Positions 15,928-25,476 are shown, counted from the first letter of the stretch. The stretch: DNA of 55,173 nt from SAR86 cluster bacterium AG-447-A08 (GCA_003212335.1 QCQA01000006.1:1-55173), one strand, 5' to 3'. Program-made: numbers and translations. Notes: generated from the sequence alone by a model not told the origin.

Positions 15928-17127
15928 ATGGAAAGAGTAGAGCAGCTAAGATTATTGAAGGGATTAATAAATCATCTCGATCATAATACAAATATCAATG
16001 CTGGTGGGATAATAAAAACTCCTGCGGATACTTACATTTCAGAGGAACGATTTGATCGTGAGTGGAATACTTTCTTTTTAAACCATCCTCAGATCATTGG
16101 ACTCTCTGGCGATCTGCTCAAACCTAATTCTTTTGTCACGACAGAGGATTTTGGAGTACCTATTCTTGCTGTAAGAGATGATACTGGAGAGTTTAAGGCG
16201 TATGCAAATGTTTGTCCTCACAGAGGGGTGACTATAGAGAGTTCTAAGAAAGGCGAGAAATCAAAGTTTTCATGTCCTTTTCATGGCTGGACCTTTAATA
16301 ATGAAGGTAATCTAATTGGATATCCTAAGAAAGAACAATTCGGTGAAATAGACAAAGACTGCTACGGCTTAAAAGAATTACCTGCTATAGAAAAATTTGG
16401 CTTCTTGTGGGTCCATCCAAAACGTGAGGGGATTATTGATCTTGACGAATTATTAGGCAAAGAACTTCAAGCTGAGTTTGATGCTTGGAATTTCCAAAGT
16501 TTGGTGTTTGCTAATGAGGACCTTTATTTTACAGATATGAATTGGAAATTGGCTATTGATACTTTTGGAGAAACGTATCACTTTTCCGTTTTGCATAAAG
16601 ATTCACTTTTTGAGTCCTTTTACGGTAACTGTCAGATGTTTGATAGCTTCCAACGGAATGGAAGATTGATCTTATGCAAAAGAACTATTGATGAGATGAG
16701 AAAATTACCTGACTCAGAGTGGGATATTTGCGCCGGATCTTTACCTGTTTATTACTTATTTCCCAATATAATTTTTATGCCAACTCAAGAAGGTGCGTTT
16801 CTTGTAAAAGAGTACCCCGCTGAAAATTCACCCCATAAAAGTTATTCAAAAATATCTTTTTATTTCTATCCTCATGTCTTAGAACAATTAAAAGAGTTAG
16901 AGAAGACAGGCATAGATGGTAAACAATTATTAGAAGATCAATACGGGGGTTTTGCATCTGTGATTAGAGATGAGGATTATGTTGCTGCAGCCTCTTCTCA
17001 TAAAGGTTTAAGGTCTGGGAATATTGATTATCTCACTTTTGGTAAAAATGAACCCGCACTTCATCATTATCACAACACTTACAGAGAAGCATTAGGTATG
17101 CAATCTCTTCCTTTAGAGGAAGCTTAA
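15928..17127 (+). CDS. Rieske non-heme iron oxygenase, alpha subunit
   Basis: A 399-residue ring-hydroxylating-type oxygenase. The Rieske [2Fe-2S] ligands are Cys96 and His98 (CPHRG) and Cys116 and His119 (CPFHGW). The mononuclear iron site is ETYHFSVLH, with His218 and His223, and an Asp in the later VIRDED segment is the likely third ligand. Such enzymes insert oxygen into aromatic rings, N-methyl groups or sterol-like substrates. No beta subunit, ferredoxin or reductase is nearby, so this is an alpha-only type with shared redox partners. It heads an operon with an ABC-2 exporter (gap 3 bases), so the product or substrate may be exported. A paralogue lies at 26743. Confidence 0.9.
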   Translation: MERVEQLRLLKGLINHLDHNTNINAGGIIKTPADTYISEERFDREWNTFFLNHPQIIGLSGDLLKPNSFVTTEDFGVPILAVRDDTGEFKAYANVCPHRGVTIESSKKGEKSKFSCPFHGWTFNNEGNLIGYPKKEQFGEIDKDCYGLKELPAIEKFGFLWVHPKREGIIDLDELLGKELQAEFDAWNFQSLVFANEDLYFTDMNWKLAIDTFGETYHFSVLHKDSLFESFYGNCQMFDSFQRNGRLILCKRTIDEMRKLPDSEWDICAGSLPVYYLFPNIIFMPTQEGAFLVKEYPAENSPHKSYSKISFYFYPHVLEQLKELEKTGIDGKQLLEDQYGGFASVIRDEDYVAAASSHKGLRSGNIDYLTFGKNEPALHHYHNTYREALGMQSLPLEEA

Positions 17128-17130
17128 CAA

Positions 17131-17883
17131 ATGGATATTCTTAAGGTCATAGACCTTGAAAAGTCCTATATTGATCCTGATACCAAAGATCACTTTAAAG
17201 CTGTTGATGGGATATCTTTTGAAATAAAAGCTAATCAAATATATGGAATATTGGGGCCAAATGGTGCAGGAAAAACCACAACACTTGAGATGATTGAAGG
17301 TTTAACTGACATAGATGGTGGATTTGCTTATGTGAAAGGTATCAATGTAGCCGAGAAACCTTTCGAAGTGAAAGAAATTATAGGAGTTCAACTTCAATCT
17401 AACGAATACTTTGATTCATTGAGTTTAAAGGAATTATTAATTCTTTTTGGTAAGTTGTATGAGAATGATGTAGATGTAGCTGAGCTTCTTAACAGTGTTA
17501 ACTTAATCGATAAAATTAATGCTAAACCCGAAGAACTTTCTGGAGGCCAGAAACAGCGTTTTTCTATTGCCTGCGCATTAGTTAATAAACCAGATGTTCT
17601 TTTCTTAGATGAGCCGACAACTGGACTTGATCCCCAAGCAAAGCATAACTTATGGAAGCTCATAAGACATTTAAATCAATTGGGCATGAGCATTGTTCTA
17701 ACTACTCACAACATGGAAGAGGCTGAAAATCTATGTCATAAAGTTGCTATCATGGATAAAGGTAAAATAATTACTGAAGGTTCTCCTAACGATTTAATAG
17801 CTAAATTCGATTCAGATAATACTGAGAAGGGTAATCTTGAAAATGTTTTTCTTCATCTCACCGGAAGAGACCTGAGAGACTAA
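17131..17883 (+). CDS. ABC-2 exporter ATP-binding protein
   Basis: A 250-residue ABC ATPase of the multidrug/CcmA-like type. Visible are Walker A GPNGAGKTT, Q-loop VQLQSNEYFDSLS, signature LSGGQKQR, Walker B VLFLDEPTTGLDPQ and the switch His in TTHNMEEAE. It would form the energising subunit for the permease encoded immediately after it with no gap (TAA-ATG). The start ATG comes 3 bases after the Rieske oxygenase stop. Cargo cannot be read from the ATPase; drugs, lipids or small metabolites are common for this type. Confidence 0.92.
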   Translation: MDILKVIDLEKSYIDPDTKDHFKAVDGISFEIKANQIYGILGPNGAGKTTTLEMIEGLTDIDGGFAYVKGINVAEKPFEVKEIIGVQLQSNEYFDSLSLKELLILFGKLYENDVDVAELLNSVNLIDKINAKPEELSGGQKQRFSIACALVNKPDVLFLDEPTTGLDPQAKHNLWKLIRHLNQLGMSIVLTTHNMEEAENLCHKVAIMDKGKIITEGSPNDLIAKFDSDNTEKGNLENVFLHLTGRDLRD

Positions 17884-18972
17884 ATGATTAACTCACTCCA
17901 ATTACACTTAGCTAAGGTCTTTCTGAAGATCTTTTTGAGAAATAGACAAGCAATTCTGTTTAGCTTATTTTTTCCACTCTTATTTATTGGAGCTTTTTCT
18001 TTTTCCGGTGGAGAAAGAGATCCTTTTCTTATTGGTATTAGTGATGGTTCCAAATCTCAATTTTCCTCAGACTTCATTCAGGCCTTGGAAAGAGAGGAGC
18101 TTTTTACCATTTTAGAAGGGAGTTTTGAGGAACTTCAAGCTTCTTTGGAAGAAGGAGAAATCGAGGGCTTTGTTGTGATTCCTGAAAATTTTAAAGACAT
18201 TTCAGATCTAGGAGTTCTTAAATTTTACGTTGACGCATCACAAACAAGACAAGTTACTATCATAAAACAGGCCCTTAACAATTCTCTTGTTTCAGTTGAA
18301 AGAAATATAAGGAATTTATCACCCTTGTTTTCTTTAGAGATTGAAGATGTAAAAGCAAGAAATCAAAGGTATATAGATTTTTTACTGCCAGGTTTATTAG
18401 CTTTTATGATTATGAATTTAAGTATTGCTGGTTCCGGTTTCAATATTGTTGAATACCGAAGGAGAGGCATACTCAAAAGACTATTTGTTACTCCAATTAA
18501 GCCCAAAGACTTCATAGTATCCATTGTACTAGCACGGATGTTGATTGTTCTAACTCAGCTTTCTGTTGTCTTGTCCATCGCTCTCCTTCTATTGGACGTG
18601 AATATAGTAGGAAGTTATTTTTCCTTTTATTTGGTGGTTATATTGGGCACCTTTATTTTTCTATGTATTGGCTTTGCCCTAGGTAGCTTAGCTAAGACTC
18701 AAGAAGGGATAAGGCCTATTGTAGGTTTATTTACTTTTCCTCAGGTTATCTTATCAGGAGTTTTCTTCCCCATTAGTTCTATGCCTGAGATTGTTCAACC
18801 AATTGTTTATTCGTTGCCCTTAAGCTCAGTCGTAGCATCATTAAGAGAGATTGCTAACGATGGCTCTTCTTTCTTTTTATTTAGCAATCCAACGATAGGT
18901 GTATTGCTCTGGGTGATAATCGCATTTGTTATCTCTACAAGATTCTTTATTTGGAAGGAAGTCGCAAAATAG
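17884..18972 (+). CDS. ABC-2 exporter permease
   Basis: A 362-residue inner-membrane protein of the ABC-2 family. It has one N-terminal membrane helix (about 20-40), a periplasmic domain (about 45-160) and then about five C-terminal helices from residue 165. The conserved YRRRGILKRLFVTPIKPKDF and FPQVILSGVFFPISSMP segments are typical of YhfE/DrrB-like permeases. It pairs with the ATPase just upstream. It is the last gene of the Rieske-ATPase-permease operon and converges on the FAD oxidase gene after 13 bases with no visible terminator. Confidence 0.9.
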   Translation: MINSLQLHLAKVFLKIFLRNRQAILFSLFFPLLFIGAFSFSGGERDPFLIGISDGSKSQFSSDFIQALEREELFTILEGSFEELQASLEEGEIEGFVVIPENFKDISDLGVLKFYVDASQTRQVTIIKQALNNSLVSVERNIRNLSPLFSLEIEDVKARNQRYIDFLLPGLLAFMIMNLSIAGSGFNIVEYRRRGILKRLFVTPIKPKDFIVSIVLARMLIVLTQLSVVLSIALLLLDVNIVGSYFSFYLVVILGTFIFLCIGFALGSLAKTQEGIRPIVGLFTFPQVILSGVFFPISSMPEIVQPIVYSLPLSSVVASLREIANDGSSFFLFSNPTIGVLLWVIIAFVISTRFFIWKEVAK

Positions 18973-18985
18973 ATAAGCCTTTAAA

Positions 18986-20362
18986 TCAATCAAATATCTT
19001 GCCTGGATTAAGAATATTCTTTGGATCTAAAGCCTTTTTAAGATTCCTCATTAAGCTAATTTCAGTCTCGGATCTAGATATTTCTAGATAATTTTTTTTC
19101 TCAAGCCCTATACCGTGTTCAGCAGATACGGCGCCTTTAATAGATTTAAGAGGCTCATAGATACAAGCTTCCATGAGTTCAGTAGCTTCTCCTTCATTAG
19201 AGCCAACACCACCAATTATGTGTAGATTCCCGTCTCCAACATGGCCAAAAACAACACATTTATATTCATTCCAATGAGCAGAAAAATTTGCATTCACTTC
19301 TTGAACATATTTTTCCATAAAGGAAATAGGCATGCTTACGTCAAACATTTTTACAGGACCATCTTTGTAATGTTGTTCTACATCATCTCTTATTGACCAT
19401 AATTTGGACCTTTCAGTTTCTGATTGAGGAATAACTGCATCTTTAATAATTCCTCCATCAAGAGCTACCTCTAATAGTTCCTCAAAAAGGGCAGTATCTT
19501 TATCTTGATCCGCTCCTAAAGTTTCTACGATTACGTAATAAGAGTAATTTAATGGCAGAGGAGGGTTGTGATTGGAGTTAGAAGATGTGACAACTTCATA
19601 AAAATTTCTCCACATAACTTCATATGCGCTTAAGTTACCCCCCAAACCTTTATCCATATATTTTAAACACTCTATAACCTCATCAAATGAATCCAAAGCA
19701 AGCAATACGGTATTAATGCTTGTAGGTTTCTCTCTTAATCTGAGCACGGCTCTGGTTACGAAACCTAGGGTTCCTTCTGTGCCTATAAACAGCTGTTTTA
19801 AATCATAACCTGAATTATTCTTTAACATTTTATTCATCGAAGTTATGATCTGCCCGTCAGCTAAAACAGCTTCTAGACCTAGAACAGAATCTCTCATCAT
19901 TCCATACTTAATAACCATATTTCCACCGGCATTTGTAGAAATATTTCCTCCAATAGTGCACGAACCTCTTGCACCTAAGTCAACTGGCAGCATTAAATTA
20001 TATTTTTCAGCTTCCTCTTGTACTTTTTCTAGAGGAACTCCAGCTTGCACGGTTATGGTTCTACCTATTTCGTCTACTTCTTCAATTGATGTCATTCTTT
20101 CAGAAGAAATTGCAATTTGTCCTTTTTGGGTAATGGCTCCTTCAGCCAGACCTGTCAGCCCGCCATGAGGTATTACTTTTTGATCAAATTTATTACAGAT
20201 AGATAATACTTTAGACAACTCTTTTGTATCTTTTGGTCTAATAATGGCATCAGCCTTGATGCCATCGTCAATCCAAATACCAGCCTTCCTATTAAAGACA
20301 TCATCACCGATGATTAATCCTTTTTTTCCAACCACTCCTTCAATTTCTTCAAGAATAGTCAT
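18986..20362 (-). CDS. FAD-linked oxidase, GlcD / D-2-hydroxyacid dehydrogenase type
   Basis: A 458-residue flavoprotein with an N-terminal FAD-binding domain (about 35-215; PHGGLTGLAEGA, GARGSCTIGGNISTNAGG, FIGTEGTLGFVT) and a C-terminal FAD-oxidase domain with FGHVGDGNLHI and SAEHGIGLEKK. This is the vanillyl-alcohol-oxidase superfamily branch with GlcD, D-lactate dehydrogenase and D-2-hydroxyglutarate dehydrogenase. It would oxidise a D-2-hydroxy acid and pass electrons to an acceptor. It is last in a five-gene leftward operon (receptor, cupin, double cupin, amidohydrolase, oxidase), 8 bases after the amidohydrolase. The substrate is probably a fragment of whatever the operon degrades; that is inference. 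Confidence 0.88.
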   Translation of the reverse strand: MTILEEIEGVVGKKGLIIGDDVFNRKAGIWIDDGIKADAIIRPKDTKELSKVLSICNKFDQKVIPHGGLTGLAEGAITQKGQIAISSERMTSIEEVDEIGRTITVQAGVPLEKVQEEAEKYNLMLPVDLGARGSCTIGGNISTNAGGNMVIKYGMMRDSVLGLEAVLADGQIITSMNKMLKNNSGYDLKQLFIGTEGTLGFVTRAVLRLREKPTSINTVLLALDSFDEVIECLKYMDKGLGGNLSAYEVMWRNFYEVVTSSNSNHNPPLPLNYSYYVIVETLGADQDKDTALFEELLEVALDGGIIKDAVIPQSETERSKLWSIRDDVEQHYKDGPVKMFDVSMPISFMEKYVQEVNANFSAHWNEYKCVVFGHVGDGNLHIIGGVGSNEGEATELMEACIYEPLKSIKGAVSAEHGIGLEKKNYLEISRSETEISLMRNLKKALDPKNILNPGKIFD

Positions 20363-20370
20363 ATTGCAAT

Positions 20371-21678
20371 TTATTTTTCTAGAATCTTATTTGAGTAAGC
20401 AGAAATCCTCCATCCGTCGGGATCTTTAAATCTTTTTGGTGCGGGAGTTAGATCGATGTCTTTTCCATTTAGAAAAACATGCTTAATAAGATTTTTATCT
20501 CCTAAAATTGTTACATCCTTTGACGGATCGCCATCTACAACCAACAAGTCAGCAATCTTCCCTTCGGCTATAAGACCAATATCGTCTCTTTTCATTGCTG
20601 ATGCTGCATTTTTTGTTGCGCAAGTTATAGCTTCTAGAGGGGTGAGACCCAGTTTTTCTACAAAAACCTCTAATTCTTTATAATGCCAGTCTCCATAAGG
20701 AGTTACCGAAAAACCACTCTCACTTCCGCATATAAAAGGAACTCCAGCCTCAAAAGCCTTTGTAAATATAGGAACATTATCTTGAATTTCTTTTTCAAAA
20801 ATCTCTTTGTAATCTGTTGAAGCTTCCATCTTTTCAGCGTAATCAATGAGATTAGCTTGAAATGTAAATGTAGGCACAAGAGGAACATTTCGTTCTATCA
20901 TTATCTCGAGGCCTTCCTCATCCATGTAGGTACCATGTAGAATCATGTCAAATCCTGCTAAGAGAGCATCTTTTACACTATCGGCCCCCCTGCAATGTCC
21001 AACGACAGGGATTCCTAATTCATGAGCTGTATCGCACGCTAGCTTGAGTTCATCAAGACTCCACGCCTTGAGCTCTCCTTCAGAAGATTGTCTGGGCACC
21101 ATTCCGGATACATGGATCTTTATCCAATCAACTCCCATTTTAATTTGTCTACGTATTTCGAGGATTATTTCATCTTTACTGGTAACTACAGCACCATATC
21201 CTCTTTTTCCTTCATCAGGTATTAATCTTCCTGCAGTTCCTCCTGCAGAAGTTAAGAGAGCATTACCTCCCACAGCCATTCTGGGCCCGACTATAACTCC
21301 ACTTTCAATCGCATCTCTTAAGTCAACTCCTACGCTGTAGAGACTATCTGCATCAAAAAAGCTAGTTACCCCAGATTGCAGAACTTTCAGTGCATTAGTT
21401 CCAGCTATTATTGCCGCTAGCCCCTCTCTTCTATGAAAAAAGAGTTCGTCATTGGATCTAGGTTCATCGAAACTAATATGACAATGAGCATCAATCAGTC
21501 CAGGCATCACCGTTTTGCCTTTTAAGTCAATAATACTAGCTTCTGTATCTTGGGAGAATGCGTCTTCTTGATGAATTGAATCTATCTTATTCTCTTTTAT
21601 AACTAAATGACCAGAATAGGGTGCTGATCCTGATCCATCAATAATGGAGGCATTCTTTAAAACTACGGAGTTGACCAT
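20371..21678 (-). CDS. Metal-dependent amidohydrolase (prolidase/imidazolonepropionase-like)
   Basis: A 435-residue amidohydrolase-superfamily enzyme with a TIM-barrel metal site. Metal-binding His65 and His67 lie in DAHCH. Lys186 (WIKIH) would be the bridging residue, and His227 (VVGHCRG) and His247 (ILHGTY) follow. The usual metal-binding Asp of GTDSG-type motifs is replaced by Glu319 in CGSESGFS. The C-terminal IGLIAEGKIADLLVVDGDP closes the composite beta domain. Relatives hydrolyse dipeptides, lactams or cyclic amides. There is no signal peptide, so it is probably cytoplasmic. It is fourth in the TonB/cupin operon, 31 bases after the double cupin and with no Shine-Dalgarno. Confidence 0.85.
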   Translation of the reverse strand: MVNSVVLKNASIIDGSGSAPYSGHLVIKENKIDSIHQEDAFSQDTEASIIDLKGKTVMPGLIDAHCHISFDEPRSNDELFFHRREGLAAIIAGTNALKVLQSGVTSFFDADSLYSVGVDLRDAIESGVIVGPRMAVGGNALLTSAGGTAGRLIPDEGKRGYGAVVTSKDEIILEIRRQIKMGVDWIKIHVSGMVPRQSSEGELKAWSLDELKLACDTAHELGIPVVGHCRGADSVKDALLAGFDMILHGTYMDEEGLEIMIERNVPLVPTFTFQANLIDYAEKMEASTDYKEIFEKEIQDNVPIFTKAFEAGVPFICGSESGFSVTPYGDWHYKELEVFVEKLGLTPLEAITCATKNAASAMKRDDIGLIAEGKIADLLVVDGDPSKDVTILGDKNLIKHVFLNGKDIDLTPAPKRFKDPDGWRISAYSNKILEK

Positions 21679-21709
21679 ATATCAATTAGGCCAATTCTAG
21701 ATTATTAAA

Positions 21710-22780
21710 TCAAGAACTTAATGGTGCCCAAGCAAGCAAACTAGAATCATCTGGTCTAGTACTTGGAACTAACTTAATTCCATTTGCTTCGGCCATGCCT
21801 TTGTATTCTACCCAAGAAAGTAAAGACTCTATTTGAGTACCTGGCCCAGAATCAAACATAACTGGACCATATAAATTAGCTGTATAGATCAAGTCTTCAT
21901 CTGTAACTCTTTGAGTGGCATCATGTCTTGCCCCAGCAGGTTCGTAAAACCATATTCCTGGTCCATAACCTTCAGGTGGTCCCGCTCTAACACCAAGTTG
22001 TCCTTGCAAGACTAAGAAATCACTTGCGCCAACATGTGTATGTGGATCAGCTACACCATTGTGTCTGACTATTAAGGACACATAACCTGTTTCTTGGCTT
22101 ACCCTCAGAATTTTAAGACCAACATCTTCCATGCCAGGTAAAACTAACCAAGGTACTTGTTTTGTGTCAACAAAGTGAGGATGAGTTACTTCTGAGTGCT
22201 TAGTAATGTCTGCATCATCATTAACTAGCTTGCCGGCATTTCCACTAGCAATTGCTAAGGGCGCTCCATTTCCATTGTACTGTTCACCTTCTATTTCCAT
22301 ACAGGCTTCAAGAGAGTTAGGAACAAGTATAATTTTATTATCTTTAGCCATTTGCATAACATCAAGCGCAGTTAATAGACTATCTAGCGATCCGTCTTCT
22401 TTCAGGAAGGCAACCCCGCTATAAAAGTTAGCCAAAACTTCCGTTTCTTCTATCGCCAAGAAAGAATTCACTCTTGAATTTGCGCAAACAAAACCCCAAG
22501 TTCCAGGATTTAGGATGCTTTTAGAACCTTCTTGTTCATATTCTGCCTTTCCAGACAAAATAAGCATATCCATTCCACCTAGATAAACTGAAGCAGGAAG
22601 AGAACTACCTGCATCCAGCTTAAAAATCAGACTAAAAATACCACTTTCACCACTTGCTCTCGCTGGCTTAATAGACATACCAGGTGCATTAGGAATAGGT
22701 ATCCATGGTAACTTGTTTGTATCTATACAATCACCAACACCTGAAGGGTTGTATTCTGGATTTGCTGCTGCTTCGGACAT
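21710..22780 (-). CDS. Double-cupin protein with one degenerate half
   Basis: A 356-residue protein made of two homologous cupin halves: about residues 20-160 and 204-345 share DT(N/K)xxPWxxxP starts and matching patterns. The second half has metal ligands: His247 and His249 (DPHTHVG), Asp254, and His286 (GARHD). In the first half the same positions read LPASVYLGG and ANSRVN, so no metal ligand remains. The family resembles ChrR-like cupins and acetylacetone- or dihydroxyacetophenone-cleaving dioxygenases, so C-C bond cleavage by the second half is possible. A strong Shine-Dalgarno (TAGGAG) precedes the ATG. It is third in the TonB operon. Confidence 0.8.
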   Translation of the reverse strand: MSEAAANPEYNPSGVGDCIDTNKLPWIPIPNAPGMSIKPARASGESGIFSLIFKLDAGSSLPASVYLGGMDMLILSGKAEYEQEGSKSILNPGTWGFVCANSRVNSFLAIEETEVLANFYSGVAFLKEDGSLDSLLTALDVMQMAKDNKIILVPNSLEACMEIEGEQYNGNGAPLAIASGNAGKLVNDDADITKHSEVTHPHFVDTKQVPWLVLPGMEDVGLKILRVSQETGYVSLIVRHNGVADPHTHVGASDFLVLQGQLGVRAGPPEGYGPGIWFYEPAGARHDATQRVTDEDLIYTANLYGPVMFDSGPGTQIESLLSWVEYKGMAEANGIKLVPSTRPDDSSLLAWAPLSS

Positions 22781-22797
22781 TTTTTTCTCCTAAAGTT

Positions 22798-23238
22798 TTA
22801 TGATGCTTCCCAAGCTCCCTGAGCATCTTCCCAGGTCACTAAAGCAATTGTATTACCTTCTTCGTCTATGAAATTAAGTGGACCTAAGAAGGTCATGTAG
22901 AATTCACTATCTTCTAAGAAGTGAGTATGGTCATGCCTTGCATTACAAGGTTCGTATCCATAACCAGGAGCGATGGCAGTAGAACCTCCCTCATCATGTC
23001 CACCTCTTACTTCCATATGACCCTTTGTTAAAAAATATTCACCAGGGCCTATATGTATATGCGCATTAAATGAAGATCCTTTTGGGCAGTCAAAAATTGC
23101 TGCCCAAGAACCCATTTCAGGAGAGACATTTAATAACTTCCATGTAATACCACCTTCAGATAATGCATCAGGGAAAGGTTTCCATTCATTGTCATTTATT
23201 TGGACATATCTCCCTTTTAATTGATCTTGATGCTCCAT
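22798..23238 (-). CDS. Single-domain cupin, ChrR-like dioxygenase candidate
   Basis: A 146-residue single cupin with an intact metal site: His60 and His62 (NAHIHIGPGE), Glu67, and His102 in NARHDHTH. It is similar in order to the active half of the double cupin downstream (both have GAxxHD/NARHD and an xGPLNFID/xGPVMFD strand), so the two genes probably arose from one ancestor. It could be an iron dioxygenase acting on a diketone or phenacyl compound, or a subunit partner of the double cupin. GGGGGAG, 5 bases before the ATG, is a strong ribosome-binding site. It lies 12 bases after the TonB receptor. Confidence 0.8.
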   Translation of the reverse strand: MEHQDQLKGRYVQINDNEWKPFPDALSEGGITWKLLNVSPEMGSWAAIFDCPKGSSFNAHIHIGPGEYFLTKGHMEVRGGHDEGGSTAIAPGYGYEPCNARHDHTHFLEDSEFYMTFLGPLNFIDEEGNTIALVTWEDAQGAWEAS

Positions 23239-23250
23239 ATGGCTCCCCCT

Positions 23251-25476
23251 TTATTCAAAGTAGTAAGTTAAACTAGCTGAATACAATCTAGGTTGACCCA
23301 AAGTACCGATAATTACATTACCACTACCATTATCATCAAGTGTGTAAAGGTTTGATAAATATTGCACATCAACATAGTAGGCTTCATCAGTTATATTCTC
23401 GATATTGAACATAAGCTCCCAGTTATCCTTTGACCAACCACTTTGTAAGTTCATAATTGTGAAACTAGGATTCTGGACAGGATCCCATGCTTGCAACCCT
23501 TTAAAGCTTCCGTTGTAGCTAACTTGGAAATCGAAAGAAAAATTCGTTCCATTCGATAGTGGTCGTAAGTAATTGGTAGCTAAAGTCGCACCACTATTGG
23601 GCACAACTGGAGGCCTCTCCCCAGACATATCAACACCTGAAATATTAGTTCCACTATCCCATTCGGCGTCTATAAACCCTGCAGAACCTGAGATTGTCAA
23701 ATAATCAGATGTTTTAATCGAGAATTCAGCCTCAATACCTTGTTGAGTACTATCTCCTGCATTAAATATTCCTTCAATTAGACCACCTCCATCTGGATTA
23801 GGTATTTGGAATTCAATCTGCCTATCTGAGTAATCAATATAAAATACTGCAAATCCAGCAGTACCTCTTCCGTCTGCAATTCTTCCTTTCCAACCGAATT
23901 CATATTGTTCTGCTTCCTCTGATCTAAAGTCATAAAGAGTTCCAGCTTTACTCGGAAGGTCCACACCGTTAAATCCACCTGGCTCCATACCTATAGAAGC
24001 AGAGGCATAGAATATTCCATTATCAAGATTCTTTGTTAATGATAGTTTTGGAAGGAATTCAGTATCATTTGCTGATCCGTATGAACCAGTATCAAGATTT
24101 GCAGAATCATTTTCCCATTTATCTATCCTTGCACCAAATCCAAGATCCCAATCTGCATTGAGAGGATATGTTAGGTTTACAAAGGCTGATTGATGCATTT
24201 TGTCCCTGAGCCTGTACTCAAAAGGTATTTCCAATGTATCCATTTCTTGACTTGCAGTTGGTACTTGTCCAGCCCAAACACCACCTCCAGTAGGAGATCC
24301 AACAGCTAAACCTAGCGCTCCAGTTATATTACCGTCTGCATCTACACGAGCATCCCTCCATAACTGCAGAGAATTCATTTCCTCTTCAAATTTAGAGTAA
24401 TAAACGCCAGCAATCCACTGTAAGTCTGAATCATCAGTAGAAGTAAATCTAATTTCTTGGGTAGTGACTTGCATATCTTCTGGCCTGATAAAATCTAAAA
24501 TAAATTCTGGCATCAGATCGACGTCCGTGAATCTTTCACTATAGGTATCTGTATAAGAGGTAAGTGAAGTTATATCATAACCATCTTGTTCAAAAGTTAA
24601 TTCAAGACTATATCCGTCTGTCTCTCTTTGATGATAAGGATTAATTCCTGTATCTAAAACATTAGGATGTGTTAAAGGTAAAGATAATTCACGAGTCCAC
24701 ATATTGACCGGACCATCATATTTATTATGACGTGCAGTGAAATATAGAGAGGCAATATCACTTAGGGAACCCGCTAAAGAGAGCCTCCATCCTTCTTCGG
24801 TGTAAGCGCCTGCATTCTCATCTGCGTTACTTCTGAGTCCATTTAATCTCGGAGTTCTGGGATTGGTTAGATACCCTTCATCCTCTCGATCAAAAGCAAA
24901 AAATCTCATTGCCCAATCATCATTTAAAGCAATATTAGTGCTTACTTCTAAATCTTCAATGGCTTGGCCACCAGCAAGGTATTTAATTTTTGTATTTGTC
25001 GCACCTAATTCAGGTCTTTTTGAAACATATTTGACGGCGCCACCAATGTTACTTCCTCCGAATAGCACACCTTGAGGGCCTTTCAAAACTTCTATTCTTT
25101 CAAGATCTCCAAATCTAGACGAAGCATCAGAGAAAAGCTGTACATCATCAATATAGAATCCAACACCTTGTGTATTTCCAAAAGAACCTAATCCTCGAAT
25201 TGATACGTTAGGAAAACCATCAGCTCTCATTGAAAGGTTTAAATTAGGAATCAGGAAACCGATATCATCAAGAGTTTTGATGTTTTGCGTTTCGATATTA
25301 GAACCAGAAATAGCAGTAATAGATTCAGGTATATCAAGAAGACTTTCTTCCCTTTTTCTTGCTGTAACTACAATCTCTTCAATTCCTGACGCTGATTCAA
25401 CAGATTCATCAGATGTTAGTGGAAATGTGATTAGCCCTAAAGCAGGCAATAACGACAGAATTTTATTTAGACTCAT
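23251..25476 (-). CDS. TonB-dependent outer-membrane receptor
   Basis: A 741-residue outer-membrane receptor. It has a signal peptide (about 1-23), a TonB-box-like EIVVTARKREE (about 33-43), a plug domain (about 45-160; SIRGLGSFGN, IEVLKGPQGVLFGG, GAVKYVSKRP) and a 22-strand barrel ending SLTYYFE with a terminal aromatic-rich strand. The RKREESLLDIPESITAISG type is common in marine and sphingomonad receptors for organic compounds as well as siderophores. No Fur box is seen upstream, so an iron role is not indicated. It heads a five-gene catabolic operon and has a very strong Shine-Dalgarno (GGGGAGGAATT). It likely imports the compound that the operon degrades. Confidence 0.93.
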   Translation of the reverse strand: MSLNKILSLLPALGLITFPLTSDESVESASGIEEIVVTARKREESLLDIPESITAISGSNIETQNIKTLDDIGFLIPNLNLSMRADGFPNVSIRGLGSFGNTQGVGFYIDDVQLFSDASSRFGDLERIEVLKGPQGVLFGGSNIGGAVKYVSKRPELGATNTKIKYLAGGQAIEDLEVSTNIALNDDWAMRFFAFDREDEGYLTNPRTPRLNGLRSNADENAGAYTEEGWRLSLAGSLSDIASLYFTARHNKYDGPVNMWTRELSLPLTHPNVLDTGINPYHQRETDGYSLELTFEQDGYDITSLTSYTDTYSERFTDVDLMPEFILDFIRPEDMQVTTQEIRFTSTDDSDLQWIAGVYYSKFEEEMNSLQLWRDARVDADGNITGALGLAVGSPTGGGVWAGQVPTASQEMDTLEIPFEYRLRDKMHQSAFVNLTYPLNADWDLGFGARIDKWENDSANLDTGSYGSANDTEFLPKLSLTKNLDNGIFYASASIGMEPGGFNGVDLPSKAGTLYDFRSEEAEQYEFGWKGRIADGRGTAGFAVFYIDYSDRQIEFQIPNPDGGGLIEGIFNAGDSTQQGIEAEFSIKTSDYLTISGSAGFIDAEWDSGTNISGVDMSGERPPVVPNSGATLATNYLRPLSNGTNFSFDFQVSYNGSFKGLQAWDPVQNPSFTIMNLQSGWSKDNWELMFNIENITDEAYYVDVQYLSNLYTLDDNGSGNVIIGTLGQPRLYSASLTYYFE

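Noticed and set aside
15836-15940. 34-codon frame before the Rieske gene as a real gene
   Set aside because: No family, no Shine-Dalgarno and overlap with the Rieske start; kept only as a possible leader peptide in a finding.
19845-21340. Several 60-107-residue plus-strand frames in the FAD oxidase and amidohydrolase genes
   Set aside because: All are antisense of well-supported genes with conserved motifs.
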